Assembly: GCF_006717045.1 (NCBI RefSeq)
Contig: NZ_VFPH01000001.1
Coordinates: forward strand, 1,302,001 to 1,366,000
Reading direction: 5' to 3'
DNA from: Pseudonocardia cypriaca
GTDB taxonomy: Bacteria > Actinomycetota > Actinomycetes > Mycobacteriales > Pseudonocardiaceae
DNA: 64,000 nt
Part shown: positions 54,417-63,319 of the stretch, piece after piece
Position numbering within the stretch: the stretch's first letter is position 1
How the letters are laid out: each line of letters starts with the position of its first letter
Notes under the pieces: model-generated
Told to the model about the DNA's origin: nothing
What the model saw: the letters and a program-made list of their open reading frames with translations, nothing else
The model's database searches: none
Program-made: the position numbers and the translations under genes

Positions 54417-55634
54417 ATGGTCTCCGTCCCCGGGCCCAGGCACCGAGCCAAGACCACGCCCAAGATCCCGCCCAAGGCCCTGCCCAAGCCGCGCGTCGCG
54501 GGCACTGGCGCCCAGACCACCGGCCCCGTCGCACAGCCGGGTCCGACGACCGGCCGCCCCGTTGCACAGCCGGGTCCGACGACGGGCCGCCCCGTCGCAG
54601 CGCCGGATCAAAGGCCACGCGCCGCGGGCACTCGCGCCCAGACCACCGGCCCCGGCGCACTGCCCGTGCGCAACTCGGACGCCGGTGTGGCGAGGGAGCT
54701 CCGGGTGAAGGCCTGCGAGTTCTACGACCTCGGCGTGGACCATCTGGGAGACCACTCCGGCCTGGTCGAGCTACCTTCGGACCCGAACGGGCCCGACATC
54801 GATGCCATCACGGGCAACATCGCCCAGAACTCGGATCTCCTCGCCCGAAAGTATCCGGGTGTGGCCGAGCTTCGGGCCGCCGCAGCCCTGCCAGCGGAGC
54901 AGCGAGTGGCCGATGTCGAGAAGCGCATCGCGGCACTCGAGTGGATCCCCTTCAGGGCCGGCGCACGCGTACAGCTTGTCGCCCCGCCGGGCCACGCTCC
55001 GGGGAGCGTCACGGCCCGCGTGGAGATATTGGACTCGACCAGCGTCGCGATCGGCAACAACGGCACCGTGGGAATCTCACACCAGTGCACGGTGAAGCAG
55101 CCGACCATCGAGATGTCCCAGCTCCTCGACGGGGCGGAGGGCTGGGACGCGAAGGACACCAGCCGCCGGACCGAGCCCGCAGGCGCGTTGACGTCGTACT
55201 CGGTCCGCATCGCTCCGAACGCGCCGATCGACGTGCAGGGGGGCCGCGGAGTCGTCGTCGGTGACCGGGCGTCCATTGCCGCGCACGTGCAGACGACCAT
55301 CGGGAGCTGCCCGCTCCACGCGCCTAAGCTGCTCGCCAACCCCCGGATCCGGGAACTCGTTGAGCGGGCTCGGGAGGCACGCAGCGATCCCACCGTCCGC
55401 GCGAAGATCAACGGCGAGCTGGAGAAGGAGATCCGCGCCGAGGCAGGCAGGCTTGGCCCGGAGGCGTTGATCGAGAACTTCCACGAGCACGTCCGGTCCG
55501 CGTACCGGGCGAAGGTAGGTTCCGTCCGCGGGTGTCTTCGGGTGGAGCACGTGAACGGCGTGGCCGTCGGGACCGGCAACGACGTGGGCGTCAGAGAGTT
55601 TGCGAGGATGGGCAAACCAACGATCCGCCGGTAA
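54417..55634 (+). CDS. Hypothetical protein with repeated GVxVGx motifs
   Basis: 405 residues. The N-terminal 80 are basic and Pro/Thr-rich, with tandem PVAQPGPTTGR units (DNA repeats about 54525-54600). A helical middle (VARELRVKACEFYDLGVDHL; RVADVEKRIAALEWIPFRA) is followed by beta-rich blocks: STSVAIGNNGTVGISHQ, GRGVVVGDRASIAAHVQTTI and VNGVAVGTGNDVGVREFARM. Each of the three contains a GVxxGxxxxV core like the C-terminus of the preceding protein. I know no family. The start is just past the previous stop, so the two are cotranscribed. Confidence 0.6.
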   Translation: MVSVPGPRHRAKTTPKIPPKALPKPRVAGTGAQTTGPVAQPGPTTGRPVAQPGPTTGRPVAAPDQRPRAAGTRAQTTGPGALPVRNSDAGVARELRVKACEFYDLGVDHLGDHSGLVELPSDPNGPDIDAITGNIAQNSDLLARKYPGVAELRAAAALPAEQRVADVEKRIAALEWIPFRAGARVQLVAPPGHAPGSVTARVEILDSTSVAIGNNGTVGISHQCTVKQPTIEMSQLLDGAEGWDAKDTSRRTEPAGALTSYSVRIAPNAPIDVQGGRGVVVGDRASIAAHVQTTIGSCPLHAPKLLANPRIRELVERAREARSDPTVRAKINGELEKEIRAEAGRLGPEALIENFHEHVRSAYRAKVGSVRGCLRVEHVNGVAVGTGNDVGVREFARMGKPTIRR

Positions 55635-55689
55635 CCCGCGGGACAGCGGCATCGCCGTTCGCGCTTACCGCAGTCGCACTCACCGCAGC

Positions 55690-55925
55690 GACCACTGTGC
55701 TGACGACTCCGACGTGCAGTCCGCGCGCGCCTACGAGACGCTGTGGGTGCCCCGACCTCAAGGTCGACCTACTGATCACGACGGGATCGCCGCGGCCCGG
55801 TCGGGGGTGTTCAACGCCCACAAGGCGACCGGCTACCTGTCGTGCACGACCACCGCCGCGGCGCTGGCGACCCCTGCTGGGCCGCTGACCTGATCGGCGC
55901 CCCGCTGCTCGCCGCGGGCCCCCTC
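55690..55925 (+). pseudogene. Deleted duplicate of the hydrolase 3' end
   Basis: CTACGAGACGCTGTGGGTGC (55731) corresponds to 51835 in the hydrolase gene. After about 65 bases the sequence jumps to GTGTTCAACGCCCACAAGGC (55807), matching 52079, and follows it to the end. About 180 internal bases are missing. It shows that the 52.2-55.6 kb block is bounded by two copies of the same gene tail. Confidence 0.8.
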
Positions 55926-55968
55926 ACCACGGGTCGACCGGCGGCGGCCGCGGCGTCTGCTCGACGGT

Positions 55969-57059
55969 TCACCGGCGAGCGGGCTCGTCCGCGGTGGGCT
56001 CGATGTCCAGGCCGCCGCTGGGTCGGTGCCAGCGGTTCTCCTCGTGGATGTAGGCCCACAGCTCGGGGGGAGTTGTCGGCCCACCGGCCGTGCCGGGCGA
56101 TCTGCAGGGGTGTCCAGCCGTTCCCGCCGTCGTAGGCGGCGGTGACGAACCCGCGGCGCAGCCGGTGCCCCGGTGACCCGGTCGGGCAGTTCGGCCCGCT
56201 TGCCGGCGCGGCGCAGTAGCCGGATGACCCCGTCGGGGGACAGCCCCGCTGGGCCGACGCGCGGGTTGAGGATCTCGTCCGCCTGGGCGAGGATCTTGTT
56301 GCCGCGGACCCGACGCAGCGCGGCCCCGTCCTGCAGGTCGGCGGCCTCGCGCCAGCGCAGCCAGTTCTCCCGCGGACACAGCAGCGGGTGGGCCCGGGTT
56401 TCCAGGGCGCTCTGTCTGGTGGTCTTGCCCTCCCGGACGGTGATGACCAGGCCCTTGGGCTCGTCGACGATGTCGCCGGCCTTGAGCCAGGCCAGGTCGG
56501 AGGCGCGGGCGGCGAGGTAGAACCCGACGGTGAGGGCGGCCCGGTCGCGCAGGCCTTCCAGTGTGTCCGGGCAGGCCCGCACATGGCGAGGAGGTCCGGG
56601 ACGGTGATCGGGGGAGCCTGGCCGCGGCCCAGGCGCTGGTCGGCCGCGGATAGCCGGCGCCGGTAGCCCTTCACCGCGGCGATGACCGCGGCCGAGGCGC
56701 GGGTCGATCGGCACGTGCCACCGGTTGCTCAGCTCGTAAACGACGCCCGTGACCCGGCGGCTGATCGTGGCCGGCGCGTACCCGGGCCAGTGGCCCATCG
56801 AGCCGGGGGCCGGGCCGCCGTGCTCGAGCCAGACCACGAACCCGACCAGAGCCCCACGGCCGCCGGACAGCATCGGGATGCCGGCGCAGGCGGTGTAGTC
56901 CTCCCAGCGCCGCCAGTCGGCCTTGTAGCTGTCGCGGGGTGTTCTGCGGACGCTGCCGGTCCGCCAGTCGTCCGCGGATGCGTCCAGGTGCCGGGCCCGG
57001 GCCGCGGCATCCGGGCCGTCGAGGCGGTCCAGCAGCGCGACGACGCGGCGGGGCGCCAT
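55969..57059 (-). pseudogene. Tyrosine site-specific recombinase, multiply frameshifted
   Basis: Starts at 57059: MAPRRVVALLDRLDGPDAAA, SYKADWRRWEDYTACAGIPM (core-binding domain), LRDRAALTVGFYLAARASDL (catalytic Arg region). In other frames follow HRLRRGFVTAAYDGGNGWTP (HxxR), IARHGRWADNS and ELWAYIHEENRWHR (catalytic Tyr). Frame changes are needed near 56650, 56180 and 56060. Joined, it would be a complete integrase of about 365 residues. Confidence 0.8.
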
Positions 57060-57369
57060 CCACTACTCCCGTGCCGCTCTTCGGAACGGCACCGGTCCGG
57101 ACAGGAGCTTCCGGCGCCAGTTCTTGTGAGGAGCGCCAAGCGGCTGATCCTTTCGGCGCCCAGCGCAACAGGGAACGTATATATACGGCGAACGCTGCCG
57201 TGTTGCGGTCCTCGGCTCCCACAGCCCGATCAGTGCGGGCAGGAAACGTCCTGCCAGGGATCGCGATCTTCACCCTCGGGTGGCGGGCACTTTGGGGGAT
57301 GTCCGCCACCGCAGTTCACGACCGGCCGCATCGAGCAGGTCGGGTGCGTGGTCTCTCGCCCGCCGTCGT
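57060..57369. other. Stretch without recognisable gene
   Basis: About 310 bases upstream of the recombinase remnant. AT-richer GTATATATACGG at about 57177 could be part of a promoter. No coding region is supported. Confidence 0.35.
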
Positions 57370-57839
57370 TGGCGCTGGGGATTTCCACGTCGAAGCTGAG
57401 CCGCCTCGAGACGGGGCAGGTGCCCCGCATCCGCGACGTCCGCGACCTGCTTGAGATCTACGGCGCGCCGATCGACCTGCGTAGCCGCGTCCTCCAGCGG
57501 GCGCCCGCGAACGTCGTTCGCGCAGCAGTCGGCCGACCGGCTGGTTCGCCGACGTTCGTTCGGCCAACAGCCCGGCCGCCGACAGGGTTGGCATATCCCT
57601 CGGGTTCGTGCGCCATCGAGGTGAATTCCCGGCCGGAACGTCTCGCCGGTGCTGCCGGCGTCCTCTTCGGGCCACCGACTGCACGGGAGGGGTGGGGTGC
57701 GATGAGGGGTTGGGCGGAGGAGGAGTGGCTGGAGCTGCTCGCGGATCTCATGGCCTCTTCGCTCATGGAGCTGCCGGTCGAGCCGCTGGCACGCCAGTTG
57801 ATCCGGACCGCAAGGACTCGTGCCTCATGCGGCGCCTGA
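57370..57839 (+). pseudogene. XRE-family regulator fragment (DUF5753-type relative)
   Basis: LGISTSKLSRLETGQVPRIR, DVRDLLEIYGAPIDLRSRVL is the second half of the helix-turn-helix and the linker of actinobacterial XRE/DUF5753 regulators. After it the frame turns into unrelated low-complexity sequence and ends REGWGAMRGWAEEEWLELLA, DLMASSLMELPVEPL, which may be another gene tail. First helix and start codon are not recognisable. Confidence 0.5.
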
Positions 57840-58386
57840 GGTCAGGGACCAGCCAGATCCTGCTGCCGGCCCAATGCCGTGCGCGCTCGTGGTCCAATTC
57901 TCGCCGCCGTCCTGCATCGGCAGTCGGCGCCCTCGGGTTCGACCTCGGCGCCGCAGGCAGCGCCCGGCACGATGTGCCCGCCGCGTCGGGCGCCTGCGGC
58001 CTTGCGGGCCGGCGGTTTCGTAGCGACTACGGGCCGCAGGCGTCACCGTCGAGGACCGCGGTGACCTCCTGCACGAGGTCTTCGTCGCCGACGAGGTGGT
58101 TCAACGTCCGGTCGAGCGCCGCCAGCACGTGCAGGGCCCGCGGCGGCGAGTCCGGCCGCGGCGCGGCGCAGCGCCGCGAGCAGGCCGAACAGCGACCGTC
58201 GCCAAGCGTCGGCGCACGTCGTGTCCCCTCCCAGTGCGCGGCTCCCCAGCCACGGTGCAGGTGAGTGCGCCGCAGGAGTAGAACCTGCCCCGCCAGACAC
58301 CTGGATGGGCGCTCCACCTTCGGCGGGGCCATTCGTGGACCTTCACTCACGGTCCGCCGTCCCCCGCGTAGCCACCCGTGACCGCC
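57840..58386. other. Region of short broken frames
   Basis: On the minus strand RALHVLAALDRTLNHLVGDE, DLVQEVTAVLDGDACGP with a stop near 58027 resembles a C-terminal helical tail. The rest is GC-rich sequence open in several frames. No gene can be supported. Confidence 0.35.
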
Positions 58387-58677
58387 TTACTCCAACGCGT
58401 CCCACTCAACGCTCACCACGACCCCGCTCCGAATACCGAACCGCCACCGCTCGCCACCGAAGCCGCTGTCGAACGTGTATTCGAGGGCGCTGGACACCTC
58501 CCGGCTCGGCACGCCCATAAGCGACCGCAGTTCGGCTTCCGAGGCGAGCACGGGGTTCCATTCGGTCATCAGCGCGCGCGTCACTCGCGCCATGCCGGCC
58601 GCCTCCCGACCCCGGCGCTCGGTCAGGATCCGACCGGCGTACCGAGCCCTCAGGACGACAAGCCTGTTGGCAACCAC
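58387..58677 (-). CDS. Hypothetical protein
   Basis: A 96-residue frame from ATG 58677: MVANRLVVLRARYAGRILTE, AGMARVTRALMTEWNPVLAS, EAELRSLMGVPSREVSSALE, YTFDSGFGGERWRFGIRSGV. It has balanced composition, with a helical first half and strands at the end. No family is recognised and no neighbour is obviously linked. Confidence 0.5.
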   Translation of the reverse strand: MVANRLVVLRARYAGRILTERRGREAAGMARVTRALMTEWNPVLASEAELRSLMGVPSREVSSALEYTFDSGFGGERWRFGIRSGVVVSVEWDALE

Positions 58678-58774
58678 TCGGGCACACTCCTCTCCACCGC
58701 TTCACACGCCGATCAACCACGTCGACGGCGGCGGTTCTGTCTCCCCGGCGCCCGGCCACCGGAGTCGGCCATCC

Positions 58775-61419
58775 TCAACCGGGAAGGGTCTCCGCGCTCG
58801 CCCTGATCTTCGAGGTGTCGAAGACGCCGACTCCGGCCGCGGTCGCGTCCGGATAGGGCCCGATCCGCTTCGTCGAGTCGGGCGCCTTGCTGTCCGTGGT
58901 CGACTCGTTGAAGAGCGCCGTGCGTGGATCCCCGACGCGATGCCCGTCGTTGAGCAGTAGGTGCATGATCTCGTGCGCCACGGTCAGCACCTTTCGGGCA
59001 GAGGACACGACGGCGAAGTTCTGGGCCCGCGGGTCCGCAGAATTGTTAATCAGGGCCGGGCGTGAGTATCCGTGCTGCGGCGCCTGGGCCGAGTCGTCGA
59101 TCTTATACATGTGATCTACATAGAATATTTCGATCAAATTCGGCTCGAGTGACCGGAGAGCGATCACCGCCTGCTCGGAATCCGTGGGCGGCTCCTGGTT
59201 GGGCACATCAAATACCGACGGGAAGCGGTATCCGGCGAGGACTGCGGGCGGTAGAACTCGCCCACTCGACCCGGCGCCACCGAGATCGATCGTCACCGGT
59301 CGGCGAACCTTTATCCCGGATTGCGCGAAACGCTCGTTGACGGACGTCAGATCGGCCTCAATATCTGTCTTCGACGCCGACGGTGTCGTGGACGAGTACA
59401 CCACGGGCGCACCCGCCGCATGGGCGATCGGAGCCGTCCCTGCGACCCCGCGGATGCACCCGGTCAACTCGCCGGCTCCGGCATTCGTGCCGGCGTAGTG
59501 GACCAGCTCGCCGCCGTCGCCCGATCCGATCAGCACGTGGCCGCTCGGCTGAATATCGGCAACACTCGGCAGCCTCAACGTCTGATCGCTGTCACTCACC
59601 GCGGAAGCCAGTGTCGCGCGCCCGGGCCTGCTGAAGACGGTGATCCGGAGCGGCAGGTAACGGACGTCGTGCCGGGACTGGTTCGGATGATCATTGTTCT
59701 GTTCCGAGGCGGGCCGACACACACGTATCCGATGCCTGTCGGCACAGCCGGTGCCCGGCTCGTACCGAATGATCACGTCATCCCCAATCTGCGCCAGCAC
59801 GTTCTGCTGGTTGAGCACACCGAGCGCGGAAACGTCCTCCCCGTCTCCAACCAGGCGGAGGAAATGGCTCCGATACCGGTTGCCCGATCTCGCGTCCAGG
59901 TTGTAGAGGATCGGAAGTCGATCAGCGATGGTCAGCGCGACGCTGACCGGATCGTCCGACACCGGGTTCTCCACCTCGAAGCGGAACGCATCGCGATCGG
60001 ATGAGACGGCATCGAAGGCTGCGACCTCGGGACCCAGACTCCCGTCGGTGGAGACGTGATTGCTGACGCTCAGCGCCTGGCTAGCCGGATCGACCACGTG
60101 ATTGAGGTGATCGAGGACGCGAAGAGCCGCGCCGCACGGTTCCGGCACCGGAGTGTCATCGGCCGCGCCGCAGAGTGGTCCGAAAGCGAGAACGCTCTCC
60201 ACATAGCGCGGATCGCCTTCCGACTGAGGTCGCTCCTCCGCCGGAACGAGCTCCCAGACCGCGTCACCGGTGCGCGCCACCTCGTCGATGTTTCCCACCC
60301 GCAACACGTCCTGGCCAGCTCCGGGGCGACCGCGATCCGGAACTCATGCAGCTCGTGCCCGAAGCGGTCCTGGCCGAACCACCCGTCGTATCCCCTGATG
60401 GCGTCCAGTTCAAGCTGTTGCAGATTGTCGTCGAGGTCACCGGTGGTGAACTCCGGCACGTTGATCGTGATCGCTGGCATGCCGTCCTGGAGCCGGATGG
60501 CGTTGAACCCGGCCACCAGATCCTGGAACTCTGCCGACAGCGCGACCTGGGCCGGATACGAACGAGCGGCGTCGAGCCGCTCATCGAAGACTTCGATTCC
60601 GCGATCCAGATTGGCGCGCCAGTTCCACACCTGTTCGTCGGTGGCATTCGCGGTCATCATGATGCCCACCCGGTCCGCGCGGCCAAAGAGCGGACAGGAG
60701 CCGATGCCGCCGTCGGCTGGCGCCTCGAACTGGCGTTGGCCGCTCTCGCGACAGGCGATGCGGCGAATCGTGTCATTCGGGAAGCTCTCCCGTATGTCGC
60801 TGCGGCTCGGGTTGGTGCCCATGACCCAGGCACCATCACCTCCGCTTGCCGGGCAGCCGTTCACGACCCCGTTGACACCGACCGCCAGCTTGCCCCCGAC
60901 GATCGCACCGCCAAAATCGATATCGATGGCCGAGCCACCGGCCGGCGCCGGGAACTCGATGGACTTGATCATCGACGGCGGAATGCTCCGGCAGATCTCG
61001 AAGACGAGCGTGGCATCGATATTCACTCGAACTGTCCAGTTTCCTGAAATGCCACCACTGGCAATCGCTCGGATCGCCGGCATCGCCGGCTCTGAGGTGA
61101 TCACGTACGCATCGCTCTGGAACGGCCCGATCGCCGCCGGAGGGGGATCCAATATGATATCGACGCGAGTCTCGACTCGTCGGATCTGCACACTTTGCGT
61201 ATTAGCGAGGACTGCCTCGACCATGACCGTATGGCCGGGACCGACGGGATGCACCAGCCCGCCGATCTCGATCGTATTACTAGCCGACTCCACCTCCTCG
61301 CCGTCAACCTTCCAGGTGACGAGAGTATCCGGCGGAGACGTCTGGGCGGTGACGGTTGCCTCCTGGTGAGGACAGAGGCGCTCCCGATCGACCGACAGGC
61401 CGGTCACAATGTCTACCAC
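58775..61419 (-). pseudogene. Large zinc metalloprotease (HExxH) gene split by one frameshift
   Basis: From GTG 61419 with GGGAGA upstream: an Ig-like start (PHQEATVTAQTSPPDTLVTW), beta-rich regions, and EFTTGDLDDNLQQLELDAIR. At about 60310 the frame changes and continues VLRVGNIDEVARTGDAVWEL. It ends with a zincin domain: VLTVAHEIMHLLLNDGHRVG gives HExxH plus a distal His. About 880 residues would result if joined. No signal peptide is seen. Together with the Kelch oxidase it forms a set of large, beta-rich, leaderless proteins in this part of the window. The active-site residues are intact despite the frameshift. Confidence 0.7.
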
Positions 61420-61590
61420 GCTTGGTCTCCCATCGCATGTCCACAACTATGGCGAGGCCGGCTCTTTCTGAGCTGCTCGATTGTGGATCGCTCGGACGAG
61501 GTCAGCGATATAAGGCGCTCAGCCTACGCGGCACGCCTCGCCGGGAATGCCGGCAAATTGAGCCGTGCCCAACCTGATCAAGGCTTGTGA

Positions 61591-61770
61591 TCACGAGGGT
61601 CCGAACTGCGGCCACGAGCTCGTCTGCCCAGCCTGCCGGATCGCGTAGTGGGTGGCCAAGGCCGCGAGCCCGGCCGTGACGTTCTGAACCACGACGTTGC
61701 GATCGCCGACTACGACCCCACGTGCACCTGGCAACGACACTTGGAACTTCCCTGACTCCTTGTCGGCCAT
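61591..61770 (-). CDS. 59-residue protein with GVVVGDR amyloid-type motif
   Basis: From ATG 61770: MADKESGKFQVSLPGARGVV, then VGDRNVVVQNVTAGLAALAT and HYAIRQAGQTSSWPQFGPS. The GARGVVVGDRNVVVQNV core matches GRGVVVGDRASIAAHV in the protein at 54417 and resembles the short RHIM-like motifs placed at the N-terminus of bacterial adaptor and effector proteins. It lies upstream of the metalloprotease gene on the same strand, 172 bases before its start. A real gene is supported by the shared motif rather than by length. Confidence 0.55.
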   Translation of the reverse strand: MADKESGKFQVSLPGARGVVVGDRNVVVQNVTAGLAALATHYAIRQAGQTSSWPQFGPS

Positions 61771-61943
61771 CGCCCCCCATCCTCGTCGACGCGCAGCGAA
61801 CGATGATTCGGCTACCTGCGTGGACGTTACGCCAATATGCTACTGCGGCATTTGAGCGCACCCCTTCATCGACATGGATTGAAATGACCGATTGATTGGA
61901 GAAAAGTGTCGCCTGCCCGGATTGTCAAGTAGGACGAGACTGC

Positions 61944-62705
61944 TTACTCTTCATCACACTGGTCTTGTGCATTGCCGGTCTGTTGAGCGATGTTGAACCC
62001 GGCCGTGTGTTGGCGACGCTCCACCAGTCGGCGCCAGACGCCTGGGCGGCCGAATAGCTCCTCATGCAGAATATTTGTCAATCTGTCTAACGGTTGCTTG
62101 ACGTGAGACTTGAATCCCGCAGTCATGGAGGTCGCAAGTCCAAGGTTTCCGAGCACTGATGGCGATGCATCCTCCCAGATGTCGCCGCCATAGTTCTCCC
62201 ACTTGTCCAGAACGCATCTGTTGATGAAGTGTTCAACCTCTCTAAGCTCCCGGGCAACGTCGGCGTTCCTTCTGAATAGATTGGATTGCTCCACTTCGCG
62301 CTTGATGGCCTCGAATCTCAGCTGCGCATCATTCAGTTTCGCCATCGCTGCGCGCAGCTCTTTGGTCTCATCGGAACTAAGGGAGCGTGTTCGCTGTTTG
62401 TGAACGCCGAGTGCCGCCAGGCCGCGACGCACACCCTTAACCTGGTTATACTCGTCGATAAGCTCGTGAAAAACCTTGCGGCGCTCCTGGTCTCGCAACT
62501 GGCGCTCGTCCAGAACCTTGAAGAACCCCGTGGCGAAAGCGCCTGCGACAGTAACGACTGCGACAGACAAGCCTGCGTCAGACAACTTCGACAGCAGGTC
62601 GTCCGGAGATCTTGAAGCCGGATTGAACACGATGGCCACTCCGATTTCGAAAGCGAACAGAATCAGCAGGATGATGGCCGGGCTGACCCATGGTCTTCTC
62701 GGCAT
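61944..62705 (-). CDS. Membrane protein with cytoplasmic coiled coil
   Basis: 253 residues. Two N-terminal membrane helices: PAIILLILFAFEIGVAIVF (about 9-27) and LSVAVVTVAGAFATGFFKVL (about 46-65). Then comes a long charged helical region (ELIDEYNQVKGVRRGLAALG; KELRAAMAKLNDAQLRFEAI; VARELREVEHFINRCVLDKW) and a basic C-terminus. It has lower GC than most of the window. The layout is typical of unassigned membrane sensors near defence loci, but no family is recognised. Confidence 0.7.
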   Translation of the reverse strand: MPRRPWVSPAIILLILFAFEIGVAIVFNPASRSPDDLLSKLSDAGLSVAVVTVAGAFATGFFKVLDERQLRDQERRKVFHELIDEYNQVKGVRRGLAALGVHKQRTRSLSSDETKELRAAMAKLNDAQLRFEAIKREVEQSNLFRRNADVARELREVEHFINRCVLDKWENYGGDIWEDASPSVLGNLGLATSMTAGFKSHVKQPLDRLTNILHEELFGRPGVWRRLVERRQHTAGFNIAQQTGNAQDQCDEE

Positions 62706-62925
62706 TGTCCTTGGCCCTTGCTAGCTTGACATGACCCAACTTTCGCGATGCGGCTCCTTTCGGATCCTCTCGGTGCATTATAGAAATGCAGCCGTTGTAC
62801 GATTATCACACAAATGAGTGCGTCGGACCATGCGCAGTTGTGCGTATTGTGATCTTCCAGTAAGCAGAGTGACGGGCGCATTCGATGAACCAGGCCAAGG
62901 CGACCAGACCCCGGACCAGTGGAGG

Positions 62926-63040
62926 CCGCCGCTTGAGCGCCGTCGTCGCGCCGAACGCGCGCTGACCACCGTGGTCGCCACCTGCCACCTGCTCGGCGTC
63001 GGCACGTGGCGGTTGGAGAAGCTGGTCGGTGCAGCGCGCC
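62926..63040 (+). pseudogene. IS256 transposase internal fragment
   Basis: PPLERRRRAERALTTVVATC, HLLGVGTWRLEKLVG corresponds to the LERRRRAERALTTVVATC...YLLGVSTRRMEKLV block of the transposase at 63320. It is about 38 residues long and isolated, so an older copy was largely deleted. Confidence 0.75.
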
Positions 63041-63198
63041 GCCGAGGGCGCCCAGATCGTGGAGACCGAAGCCTGACCCCTTCACCGCCAGATGCGGCCG
63101 TCGATCCACTCCGGCCTCCGGTGGGAACCAAGAGCTGAGTCGGCGAGGGTCTTGCCGGTCTGCACGCACAGCAGCACCTCGTGCGGCCGGGCGTCCTT

Positions 63199-63228
63199 GG
63201 CAGTGGCGTCCACCAGAGTGGTGTGCGG
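63199..63228 (+). repeat. Candidate left inverted repeat of the second IS256 element
   Basis: GGCAGTGGCGTCCACCAGAG then TGGTGTGCGG resembles the left end of the element at 36205 (GCGTCCTCAGAGGTGGTGTACG). It lies about 120 bases before the transposase start, the same distance as in the complete copy. Confidence 0.4.
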
Positions 63229-63319
63229 CAGGCCCGGTGACGGGCGAGACGTCGTGTAGGGCGGCCATCGCGTGATCTTCTGAAGACCTCTCACGGTGCT
63301 TCAGAAAAGCGACTCACGC

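Noticed and set aside
54510..54660. GC-rich direct repeats considered as a satellite or origin iterons
   Set aside because: They encode PVAQPGPTTGR repeats in frame within the 54417 gene, and no replication gene is nearby.
63082..63294. Minus-strand frame with VDATAKDARPHEVLLCVQTG upstream of the second IS256 transposase
   Set aside because: Could be a fragment of an unknown gene, but I cannot match it to a family and it overlaps the probable IS left end.
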